Below are positions 1 through 5,102 of a stretch of DNA of 5,233 nt, one piece after another. Under the pieces are notes generated by a model. The model ran no database searches, was not told where the DNA came from, and was given only the letters and a program-made list of their open reading frames with translations. This DNA comes from Kiloniellales bacterium (lineage in GTDB: Bacteria > Pseudomonadota > Alphaproteobacteria > Kiloniellales > JAKSBE01), in the NCBI GenBank assembly GCA_030067055.1, contig JASJAL010000294.1, forward strand, positions 1 to 5,233. Reading direction: 5' to 3'. Position 1 is the first letter of the stretch; each line of letters starts with the position of its first letter. The position numbers and the translations under genes are program-made.

Positions 1-1
1 C

Positions 2-322
2 GTCGAGGCCCTGCTCGCCTTCGGCGAGAGCCTGCGCCCGGCGGTGGAGTCCTCGGAGGTCCGGGTCCTGGTGCATTGCTGGGCCGGGGTCAGCCGATCG
101 ACCGCCGCGGCCTTCGCCCTCAAATGCCAGCTCACCGAGCTGGCCGAACGCGACGCCCTGCTCTACGTCAACAGCGTGCGCCGGCAGATGTGGCCCAACG
201 AGCTGATCGTCGAGCTGGCCGACGAAGCCCTCGGCCGCCGCGGCCGCATGCTGCGCGCCCTCCGCGACTGGCGCCGCGATCAGGAAATGCCCGCCGGCTA
301 CGCCGCCTGGCTGGGCCGCTAG
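2..322 (+). CDS. Tyrosine/dual-specificity protein phosphatase, C-terminal part (5' end outside window)
   Basis: The reading frame is open from the left edge to a TAG stop, giving 106 residues. The visible part carries the cysteine-phosphatase P-loop HCWAGVSRS (window residues 25-33), which fits the HCx5R signature: Cys26 would be the nucleophile and Arg32 would bind phosphate. Known family members hydrolyse phosphotyrosine or related phosphoesters in the cytoplasm through a phosphocysteine intermediate. After the P-loop come a helical stretch and the segment WPNELIVELADEALGRRGRM, which resembles the tail of the short alphaproteobacterial 'tyrosine phosphatase family' proteins. The N-terminal half, which should hold the general-acid Asp, is missing because the window starts inside the gene. 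A GTG at 44 could be read as a start, but it would remove the strand just before the P-loop, so I treat the gene as truncated by the window edge. The substrate cannot be inferred. No linked kinase is visible. Confidence 0.78.
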   Translation, partial: VEALLAFGESLRPAVESSEVRVLVHCWAGVSRSTAAAFALKCQLTELAERDALLYVNSVRRQMWPNELIVELADEALGRRGRMLRALRDWRRDQEMPAGYAAWLGR

Positions 323-524
323 CCGCGACGCTTTCATCTGCCCCGAAATCGATCCATCATTCTGCTGGCGCCGAGCCCGTGGGCCCTCTCTCGCGGCCCC
401 TGAGCCGTGGGGAATGCCACTGCTTGTTTCGAGCCGCGTCCGCAACACTCTTGCGACAGTCTGCGGCGATCGGGCAAGCGGATTGCAGACGCAGCCGGAA
501 CGCCGGCCAAGAGGGGATCTTCGG
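323..524. other. Intergenic spacer before the lysozyme-like gene
   Basis: This 202-base spacer lies between two genes on the same strand. It holds a small perfect hairpin, CGCAA-cactc-TTGCG (441-455), and a second inverted pair, GTCTGC/GCAGAC (459-464 and 485-490). I find no convincing promoter hexamers and no U-rich terminator. A start at ATG 414 is possible in the downstream frame, but the added residues look non-coding, so the region is treated as leader sequence. Confidence 0.4.
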
Positions 525-1328
525 ATGACCAAAGAGGAACTCAAGCAGCTTCAGGCGCTGCTCAACAAGATCGGCGCGCTGCTCGTGGTCGACGGCGTGA
601 CCGGAAGGAACACGCGCCGGGCCGTGAGCGATGCCCGGGCTCTCGCCGGCCTGCCGCCGGGCGAGGAGGCCGACGCCGAGTTGATCCAGTGGCTCGAGGC
701 GCAGTCGGAGCCCTCGCCCGATCTGCCGACCAAGGGCGTCACCTTCATCGCCGCCAAGGAGGTCGGTGGCCGCGACTTCTACGAGGCCCACACCGCCATG
801 CCGCACTGGCCGGGCGTCGAAAGCGGGATCACGATCGGGGTCGGCTACGACCTGCGCTTCTCGCAGGACATCTTCGAGCAGGACTGGGGCGACAAGCTGC
901 CCGCCGACCTGCTGGCCGCCCTGCGCCCCCACCTCGGCAAGCGCGGCAGCGAGGCGGAGGCCGCGGCGCTCTCGGGCTTCCGGGTTCCCTGGACCACGGC
1001 CTGGCAGGTCTTCGTCGGCCGAAGCCTGCCGCTGCAGGTCCGCCGCACCCTCGGCGTCTATCCGACCTTCGGGCGCTTGCCCGGCCTCTGCCGCAGCGTC
1101 CTGGTCAGCCTGGTCTTCAACCGCGGGACCCGTCTGAACGACCGCCCGGGCAAGGACACCCGCCGCGAGATGCGCGCGATCCACGACCTGCTTGAAGCGG
1201 ACCGGCTCGACGAGGTCCCGGAACAGCTCCTCTCCATGCGCCGCCTCTGGCCCAGCTCCCGCGGCCTCCGGGACCGCCGCGAGGAGGAGGCCGAGCTCTG
1301 GCGCGAAGGCCTGGGTCTTTCCGCCTAG
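525..1328 (+). CDS. Peptidoglycan-binding, pesticin/T4-lysozyme-like muramidase
   Basis: This 267-residue protein probably cleaves peptidoglycan glycan strands. Residues 5-57 look like a compact peptidoglycan-binding domain: the helix LKQLQALLNKIG, then DGVTGRNTRRAV, then a final helix ending in IQWLE. Residues 72-262 match the lysozyme-like (GH24/pesticin-type) family. Glu79 in FIAAKE is the likely catalytic acid, followed by HWPGVESGITIGVGYDL (94-110), where Thr103 corresponds to the active-site Thr of T4 lysozyme and pesticin. Further family-like blocks are SLVFNRG (195-201), RREMRAI (213-219), MRRLW (238-242) and the basic/acidic tail GLRDRREEEAELW. The usual active-site Asp about nine residues after Glu79 is not obvious (Asp84 or Glu87 may substitute). 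There is no signal peptide or membrane segment, so export would need a holin or another route, as for phage endolysins. ATG 525 is chosen because GAGGGG (511-516) lies 8 bases upstream. No other phage genes are visible. Family assignment is from motif memory. Confidence 0.75.
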   Translation: MTKEELKQLQALLNKIGALLVVDGVTGRNTRRAVSDARALAGLPPGEEADAELIQWLEAQSEPSPDLPTKGVTFIAAKEVGGRDFYEAHTAMPHWPGVESGITIGVGYDLRFSQDIFEQDWGDKLPADLLAALRPHLGKRGSEAEAAALSGFRVPWTTAWQVFVGRSLPLQVRRTLGVYPTFGRLPGLCRSVLVSLVFNRGTRLNDRPGKDTRREMRAIHDLLEADRLDEVPEQLLSMRRLWPSSRGLRDRREEEAELWREGLGLSA

Positions 1329-1339
1329 CTTACCCCCGC

Positions 1340-2569
1340 TCAGAAGTTGGCCAGGAAGAAGGGAATCAGGACCGCGTTCGCCAGGTCAATAAAGAAGGCG
1401 CAGACCAGGGGCACGACGATGAAGGCCAGGTTCGAGGCGCCGTAGCGCTTGGTCACCGCCGACATGTTGGCCATCGCGGTCGGGGTCGAGCCCAGCGAGA
1501 TCCCGCCGAAGCCGGCGCAGATCACCGCCGCGTCGTAGTTCCGCCCCATGACCGGGAAGACCACGAAGAGGTTGACCGCCACCGCCACCAGGAACTGGAC
1601 GGTGAGGATGGTCAGCAAGGGCCCGGCCAGGTCGATCAGGGTCCAGAGCTGCATGCTCATCAAGGACATCGCCAGGAAGGTGCCGAGCGACATCTCGGCG
1701 ATCAGGGCCATGGCCGGCGTCCGGCTCGGCCAGCTGCGGCCGCTGAACCGCGGGAACTTGGCGGGCAGCAGGTTGGTGAGCAGGATGCCGGCGAAGAGAC
1801 AGGTGACGAAGAGCGGGAGCTGCAGCCCAAGCGCCGCCACCGCCTCGTTGAGCAGGATGCCGAAGATGCCGCTGATGTGGATCGCGAGGATCGCGTCGAG
1901 GAAGTCCAGGGCGCCGATCCCTTTCTCCTCTTGCTTTTCGGACAGGACCACGTCCTGGGTCTCGACCTGCTCCGGGGCCAGCTTGTGGCGCTTGATCAGG
2001 AACTTCGCGATCGGTCCGCCCATCAGGCTGGCCAGGATCAAGCCGAAGGTCGCCGAGGCAATGCCGAACTCCATGGCGCTCTCGATGCCGTAGTCCTCGC
2101 GGATCCGCGGCGCCCAGGCGATCGCGGTGCCGTGGCCGCCGATCAGGGACACCGAGCCGGCGAGCAGGCCGCCCGCCGCCGGCGCCCCGAAGACCCCGGC
2201 CATCGAGATCGCGGTCAGGTTCTGGACGATCATGTAGCCGATGGTGATCGCCAGCAGGATCACCAGCGGCTTGCCGCCGGCCAGCAGGTCCTTGAAGCTC
2301 GCGTTGATCCCGATGGTGACGAAGAAGTAGACCAGCAGGACGTCCCGGGCCTCCAGGTCGAACTCGACCGCGACCCCGCTCATGGCGTAGACCAGCCCGA
2401 AAATGACCGAGAAGATCAGCCCGCCGGTGACCGGCTCCGGGATCGAGAACTCGCGCAGGAAGCCGACCGCGTCGTTCACCCGCTTGCCGACGAAGAGCAC
2501 GATGATGCCCAGGGTCACCGCCAGGAACGCGCTGACCTGCAGGACTCCGTCGACGACTTCCAACTCCAT
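1340..2569 (-). CDS. gltS: Sodium/glutamate symporter, GltS (ESS) family
   Basis: This 409-residue integral membrane protein is close to the roughly 400 residues usual for the family, which imports glutamate with Na+ across the inner membrane. Hydrophobic segments fill most of the chain in two halves, joined by a charged cytoplasmic loop around residues 192-218 (KRHKLAPEQVETQDVVLSEK and following). Each half has the Gly-rich re-entrant loop typical of ESS transporters: SVSLIGGHGTAIAW (139-152) and CAGFGGISLGSTPTAMANM (351-369). The N-terminal segment IPEPVTGGLIFSV (43-55) is also characteristic. The start codon is preceded by GGGAGGGG (plus-strand positions 2575-2582) with a 5-base spacer, which supports it. 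The stop lies 11 bases from the convergent lysozyme-like gene, so the two transcripts probably overlap at their 3' ends. It is divergent from the SDR gene. Glutamate specificity is inferred from the family. The amino-acid pattern looks intact with no frameshift. Confidence 0.9.
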   Translation of the reverse strand: MELEVVDGVLQVSAFLAVTLGIIVLFVGKRVNDAVGFLREFSIPEPVTGGLIFSVIFGLVYAMSGVAVEFDLEARDVLLVYFFVTIGINASFKDLLAGGKPLVILLAITIGYMIVQNLTAISMAGVFGAPAAGGLLAGSVSLIGGHGTAIAWAPRIREDYGIESAMEFGIASATFGLILASLMGGPIAKFLIKRHKLAPEQVETQDVVLSEKQEEKGIGALDFLDAILAIHISGIFGILLNEAVAALGLQLPLFVTCLFAGILLTNLLPAKFPRFSGRSWPSRTPAMALIAEMSLGTFLAMSLMSMQLWTLIDLAGPLLTILTVQFLVAVAVNLFVVFPVMGRNYDAAVICAGFGGISLGSTPTAMANMSAVTKRYGASNLAFIVVPLVCAFFIDLANAVLIPFFLANF

Positions 2570-2621
2570 CTCGGCCCCTCCCGCTCCCGCCGGGCCGCGA
2601 TCGCTGGCCCGGGACGGCGCC

Positions 2622-2651
2622 CATAGCGACCGACCCGCGCGCCCTTGTCAA
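2622..2651 (-). promoter_or_regulatory. Likely sigma-70-type promoter of gltS
   Basis: On the minus strand a perfect TTGACA (plus 2646-2651) is followed after 18 bases by GCTATG (plus 2622-2627). This resembles the alphaproteobacterial housekeeping pattern TTGAC with GCTAT-type -10 elements. Transcription would start near 2615 and give a leader of about 45 bases before the gltS ATG. The -10 match is only partial, so this is a candidate. Confidence 0.4.
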
Positions 2652-2654
2652 CCG

Positions 2655-2712
2655 GGCGCGCGCCGGGCCCTCGCGACTGGGCTCGGCGCGCGCCATTTGC
2701 ATCGGCGCGCTG
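2655..2712. repeat. GC-only palindromes in the divergent gltS/SDR control region
   Basis: The ten-base palindrome GGCGCGCGCC occurs at 2655-2664 and again at 2685-2694, exactly 30 bases apart, with a partial copy GGCGCGCtgg at 2704-2713. The first copy starts three bases upstream of the candidate gltS -35 box. The arrangement could be paired operator sites or a region prone to unusual helix geometry. It could also be chance in very GC-rich DNA. No protein ligand can be named from sequence. Confidence 0.3.
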
Positions 2713-2770
2713 GGCGTAGCATCTTCGGCGGCAAGACACTTCGGGCAATCCGGTGAGGGGAGAGAGAACA

Positions 2771-3475
2771 TTGGACGTGAACGGCAAGAAAGCGGTCGTC
2801 TTCGGCGGCACCTCGGGGATCGGTCTGGCGACCGCGCGGCGGCTGGCCGAGGCCGGGGCGACGGTGGTCGCGATCAGTCGCGATCCCTCGAAGGCCGGTG
2901 ACCCGGGTCCCGGCATCGCGCTCGAGCAGTGCGACGTGCTCGACCGCGAGGCGCTGCAGGCGCTGTTCGAGCGGCTGGCGCCCTACGACATCCTGATCAG
3001 CGCGGCGACCGGCGGCAGCCGCGCGGTCGGCCCCTTCCTCGAGATGGACATGGACGGCTACCAGGGCTCCTTCGACAAGCTCTGGGGCTATACCAACGTG
3101 GTGCGCTTCGGCGCCGGCCACCTGCCGCCGGACGGTTGCATCGTGCTGGTCTCCGGTGCGCCGGCCCGCCGGATGAAGCCCGGCCAGATCGCCATCGGCT
3201 CGGTCGGCGGCGCGGTCGAGGCCTTCGTGCGCGGCGTCACGCCCGAGCTCGCGCCGCGGCGGATCAACGTGGTCTCGCCCGGCCTGATCGACACGCCCAT
3301 GGTCTCGCTCGAGGGCGCCGAGCGCGAGGCGCACTACAAGAAGCTGACCGCCAGCAACCTGATCCCGCGGGCCGGCACCGCCGACGAGGTCGCCCAGGCG
3401 ATCATGCTGACGGTGACCAACGACTTCATGACCGGCACCACGGTCGACGTCGACGGCGGCTGGCTCCTGTCCTGA
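2771..3475 (+). CDS. Short-chain dehydrogenase/reductase-fold protein lacking the catalytic tetrad
   Basis: This 234-residue protein has the classical SDR size and Rossmann fold. The dinucleotide-binding motif GGTSGIG (12-18) is intact. Arg37, just after the second strand (VVAISRD), suggests NADP(H) preference. ILISAAT (74-80) takes the place of the usual NNAG, and RINVVSPGLIDTPM (164-177) and VDVDGGWLL (225-233) are normal C-terminal SDR blocks. In the normal active-site segment, however, the Asn position is Lys103 (DKLWG), the catalytic Ser aligns with Gly129 (LVSG), and the YxxxK pair aligns with Ile142 and Gly146 (IAIGSVGG). It resembles a divergent SDR clade that I recall in bacteria and fungi, but no substrate can be assigned. 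It may bind nucleotide without standard hydride-transfer chemistry. TTG 2771 is preferred because GGGGAG (2757-2762) lies 8 bases upstream. GTG 2753 (six residues longer) would put the purine-rich tract inside the coding region. GTG 2777 is another option. Confidence 0.8.
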   Translation: MDVNGKKAVVFGGTSGIGLATARRLAEAGATVVAISRDPSKAGDPGPGIALEQCDVLDREALQALFERLAPYDILISAATGGSRAVGPFLEMDMDGYQGSFDKLWGYTNVVRFGAGHLPPDGCIVLVSGAPARRMKPGQIAIGSVGGAVEAFVRGVTPELAPRRINVVSPGLIDTPMVSLEGAEREAHYKKLTASNLIPRAGTADEVAQAIMLTVTNDFMTGTTVDVDGGWLLS

Positions 3476-3476
3476 C

Positions 3477-3563
3477 CGGACCGCAATGGCCGCGGCGGGG
3501 AGGGGACCGTCCTTTCGGGCCGGTGCAGTCTTGTGGCCCGACCTCGAACTCCCGAGCGGTCCG
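3477..3563 (+). terminator. Nested inverted repeats after the SDR stop, possible 3' structure
   Basis: CGGACCGC (3477-3484), which begins one base after the stop codon, is perfectly complementary to GCGGTCCG (3556-3563). Inside it TCGGGCC (3515-3521) pairs with GGCCCGA (3535-3541) around a 13-base loop. A second GGACCG (3504-3509) can compete for CGGTCC (3557-3562). There is no T-tract, so a rho-independent terminator is uncertain. A transcript-end structure is the simplest reading. Confidence 0.25.
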
Positions 3564-3749
3564 CGGCGGCGCCGGCAAGACTCCTGCTGCGCCAATGCGA
3601 CCAATGGTGTATCCTTATGTCGGAGTGGTTGCCCCGGTGCCTTGGGCCTGACTTTGGTGGCAGGTAGGCATCAACCTCTTCCTTATTCCGGGGCAAGCTT
3701 GCGGAAAACCAAAGCGACAGGCAGTCGGCTCCGGCGAGAAGAGGCCGAG

Positions 3750-3841
3750 CGCGATGCGTCTTTTCCTTTCGAGCATCGCGACGAGGGCACAGGACAGCGG
3801 CTCGCCGACCAGCGCACCTGGTCGGCAGGGCACGCGAGCCG
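3750..3841 (+). promoter_or_regulatory. Structured leader: two stem-loops before the secreted-protein gene
   Basis: The first stem is CGCGATGC (3750-3757) with GCATCGCG (3773-3780), 8 perfect pairs around a pyrimidine-rich 15-base loop. The second is GCCGACCAG (3804-3812) with CTGGTCGGC (3818-3826), 9 perfect pairs around the loop CGCAC. It sits inside an outer pair CGGCTCG/CGAGCCG (3798-3804 and 3835-3841; base 3804 is shared). The structure ends about ten bases before the Shine-Dalgarno tract (3852-3859), so it could influence translation or protect the mRNA. It matches no riboswitch class that I recognise. Confidence 0.4.
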
Positions 3842-3866
3842 GGCTGCCGAAGAGGGGGGAACACGG

Positions 3867-4346
3867 ATGTCCAGGAAAGCTCTTTTCGTAAGCGCCGCGA
3901 CCATCGCCATCCTGATGGCCGCCGCGCCGGTGTCGGCCGAGGGGCTGCGCTCCAACGTCGCCTTCAACAACAGCATCGGTCAGAAGACCGGGAGCCAGCC
4001 GGCCAACGGCGTCGAGGTCGCCTACCAGGTGAAGCTCGCGGGCGGCGAGCTCGACGGCTGCACCGTCGACATCGTCGAGGCGCTCTACGGCCGCGACGAG
4101 GGCAAGTGGGGCATCTTCGACATCGCCGGCGACGTCAGCTGCAGCGGCGGCAAGTTCGCCTACACCTCCTCCGGGGCCTGGGACGGCAACGGCTTCCACG
4201 CCTCCGGCAAGATCTTGGACGGTAGCGGCAGCGGCAAGTTCGAGGGCATCGCCGGCCGCGTCGCCCAGCTCGGCGGCGGCGCAGCGGACGCCGGCGACGG
4301 CACCTTCAACATCTCCTACGAACTGGTGGTCGACAAGATCGAGTGA
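3867..4346 (+). CDS. Small secreted protein of unknown function
   Basis: This 159-residue protein begins with a clear Sec signal peptide: Ser-Arg-Lys at the N-terminus, the hydrophobic stretch ALFVSAATIAILMAAA, then PVSA, with cleavage expected after Ala24. The mature part of about 135 residues is rich in Gly and Asp and alternates short hydrophobic strands with turns, which suggests a beta-sandwich or beta-barrel. Two cysteines, Cys65 (LDGCTVD) and Cys92 (VSCSGG), could form one periplasmic disulfide. The segment GSGSGKFEGIAGRV (119-132) resembles the strand-turn pattern of small secreted barrel proteins, such as allene-oxide-cyclase-like or DUF3224-like folds. This is a loose resemblance and not an assignment. 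ATG 3867 is supported by GAGGGGGG (3852-3859) seven bases upstream and by the signal peptide starting there. The gene appears monocistronic, with a structured leader in front and inverted repeats behind. Being a real exported protein is well supported. Its function is unknown. Confidence 0.78.
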   Translation: MSRKALFVSAATIAILMAAAPVSAEGLRSNVAFNNSIGQKTGSQPANGVEVAYQVKLAGGELDGCTVDIVEALYGRDEGKWGIFDIAGDVSCSGGKFAYTSSGAWDGNGFHASGKILDGSGSGKFEGIAGRVAQLGGGAADAGDGTFNISYELVVDKIE

Positions 4347-4361
4347 CCGGGGTTTGAGCGG

Positions 4362-4445
4362 GCGGGCGGTGCAGGGTCCAGGACGCGCCGGCTCCGCTGT
4401 CTTGGCGGCCGATGCGGTCATGGCTAGGTGACTCTGCACGCCCGC
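4362..4445. repeat. Long imperfect inverted repeat between convergent genes
   Basis: Bases 4362-4378 can pair with 4430-4445 over 16 pairs, including one G-U pair and one bulged G (4369). The arms are GCGGGCGGTGCAGGGTC and GACTCTGCACGCCCGC, separated by 51 bases. The repeat starts 15 bases after the stop of the secreted-protein gene. It may be a 3' transcript structure or a decayed palindromic element. The inner 51 bases show only weak further pairing. Confidence 0.4.
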
Positions 4446-4458
4446 GGCGAGCGCCCGC

Positions 4459-4482
4459 ACCCGGCCTAGGCGGCGGCCGGGT
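4459..4482. terminator. Terminator-like hairpin between convergent genes
   Basis: ACCCGGCC (4459-4466) and GGCCGGGT (4475-4482) form a perfect 8-pair stem around an 8-base loop. It lies between the stops of the secreted-protein gene and the GrlR-like gene, where a bidirectional terminator would be expected. There is no U-tract on either strand, so intrinsic termination would be weak. Confidence 0.35.
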
Positions 4483-4490
4483 TCCGACGG

Positions 4491-4844
4491 CTATGCCGCG
4501 GGGAGTTCTATGCGCCTCGTCATGCGGTAGCGCACGACGGAGTCGGGCCTGTCGGGTCGAACGACTTTCGCATCGATCTCGTCGTCCTTGAACTCGCCCG
4601 TGACCTCGATTTCGAAGCGCTCTCGATCCTCGCCGAATATCGTGCGCGGGGGGCCATAGTAGTTCACGACGATCGAAGCCTCGTAGACGGTCCCGGAGAC
4701 GCGGTAGCTGCCCACCGAATAGTGCCGGTTGTTGCCGCCCAGGATCCTGCCGTTCTCGAGGACGTAGACGCCGCTGTTCTCCCAACCGTAAGCGCCATAG
4801 AGCTCACCGGTCCAGATTCCCTCTACCGAATGCTGCTTTGTCAT
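4491..4844 (-). CDS. Small GrlR-like-family protein
   Basis: This 117-residue protein probably has the small beta-barrel fold of the GrlR-like family, named after the E. coli LEE type III secretion regulator. The matching pattern is an N-terminal VEGIWTGEL (7-15), then SGVYVLENGRILGGNNRHYS (24-43), then GSYRV (45-49), followed by VVNYYGPPRTIFGE (59-72) and the C-terminal strand VVRYRMTRRIELP. In this family the 'vl.NGri.GG' block is typical, followed by an aromatic residue and 'G.Y'. Many alphaproteobacterial homologues are annotated only as hypothetical, and a secretion role should not be assumed. No type III secretion gene is visible. There is no signal peptide, so the protein is likely cytoplasmic. 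The ATG has no strong Shine-Dalgarno: AGAAGGG ends about 14 bases upstream. Codons are less G/C-ending than in neighbouring genes (for example GGT, GCT, TAT), which hints at separate acquisition. It is convergent with the secreted-protein gene and nothing suggests an operon. Confidence 0.68.
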   Translation of the reverse strand: MTKQHSVEGIWTGELYGAYGWENSGVYVLENGRILGGNNRHYSVGSYRVSGTVYEASIVVNYYGPPRTIFGEDRERFEIEVTGEFKDDEIDAKVVRPDRPDSVVRYRMTRRIELPAA

Positions 4845-4967
4845 CGGACTACCGTTTCCCTTCTCTGGCCCCGTCCTGCGCTGCGGCCGATGGAGGGCTT
4901 CGCCATCGACCCGAACCGGTGATTCCTGCCGCGAGGATCGACCACGGCTGTGCGACCCCTCGCTCCC

Positions 4968-5019
4968 TAGATCAAGATCGGCTCAGATTGGGTCAATCTG
5001 AGCCGTGAATCTTGATCTA
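4968..5019. repeat. Palindromic repeat unit 1 (REP/BIME-like)
   Basis: The outer arms TAGATCAAGAT (4968-4978) and ATCTTGATCTA (5009-5019) are perfect complements. The inner arms GGCTCAGATT (4980-4989) and AATCTGAGCC (4995-5004) are also perfect, and a further G4990-C4994 pair leaves a 3-base loop. The only interruption is C4979 opposite GTGA (5005-5008), so 22 pairs form in 52 bases. The right arm read backwards is TAGATCAAGATTCACG, which shares 14 of 16 bases with unit 2. Confidence 0.85.
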
Positions 5020-5030
5020 CTTCAGAAAGT

Positions 5031-5082
5031 TAGAGCATGATTCACGCTTCACGCCGTCGCGACGTGAAACGATCATGCTCTA
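5031..5082. repeat. Palindromic repeat unit 2, TAGAGCATGAT type
   Basis: The outer arms TAGAGCATGAT (5031-5041) and ATCATGCTCTA (5072-5082) pair perfectly. The inner arms TTCACG (5048-5053) and CGTGAA (5063-5068) pair around a 9-base loop. The left arm begins TAGAGCATGATTCACG, matching unit 1 at 14 of 16 bases. TAGAGCATGAT-containing palindromes are, as I recall, dispersed in many alphaproteobacterial genomes. Both units span exactly 52 bases. Confidence 0.85.
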
Positions 5083-5102
5083 GGCCCGCAAACCAGTCTA
5101 CG

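Larger units (their letters stand above)
3476..3866. other. 391-base intergenic region with stem-loops
   Basis: I see no convincing gene here. Open frames crossing it lack a ribosome binding site and have unlikely composition. The left part carries nested inverted repeats just after the SDR stop. The middle (about 3600-3720) is less GC-rich and holds a weak extended -10-like element, TG-TATCCT (3608-3615), without a good -35. The right part (3750-3841) has two strong stem-loops preceding the secreted-protein gene. Confidence 0.45.

Noticed and set aside
414..524. Upstream ATG extension of the lysozyme-like protein
   Set aside because: The extra 37 residues are unlike any export signal and lack a ribosome binding site, while ATG 525 has a well-placed GAGGGG.
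357..1184. Long open frame on the minus strand opposite the lysozyme-like gene
   Set aside because: It is antisense to a gene with recognisable family motifs. Its protein is Ala/Arg/Gly/Asp-rich without domains, as expected for a shadow frame in GC-rich DNA.
2697..2720. SDR promoter from TTGCAT (2697-2702) with TAGCAT downstream
   Set aside because: The spacing between the two hexamers is only 14 bases and the -10 match is poor.
1386..2771. 461-residue minus-strand frame overlapping gltS
   Set aside because: It is a +1-type shadow of gltS with an Arg/Pro/Gly-rich translation and no hydrophobic segments, whereas the gltS frame has clear ESS motifs and a ribosome binding site.
2648..3604. 318-residue minus-strand frame opposite the SDR gene
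   Set aside because: Its composition is that of a reverse-complement shadow (Val/Asp/Gln/His/Arg-rich) and it has no motif. The plus-strand SDR frame explains the coding bias.
3615..4460. 281-residue minus-strand frame opposite the secreted-protein gene
   Set aside because: It covers intergenic stem-loops and the antisense of a gene with a clear signal peptide and Shine-Dalgarno. It has no supporting start signal.
4491..4844. Type III secretion locus implied by a GrlR-like protein
   Set aside because: No apparatus, chaperone or GrlA-like gene is present, and the family appears broader than its type III context.
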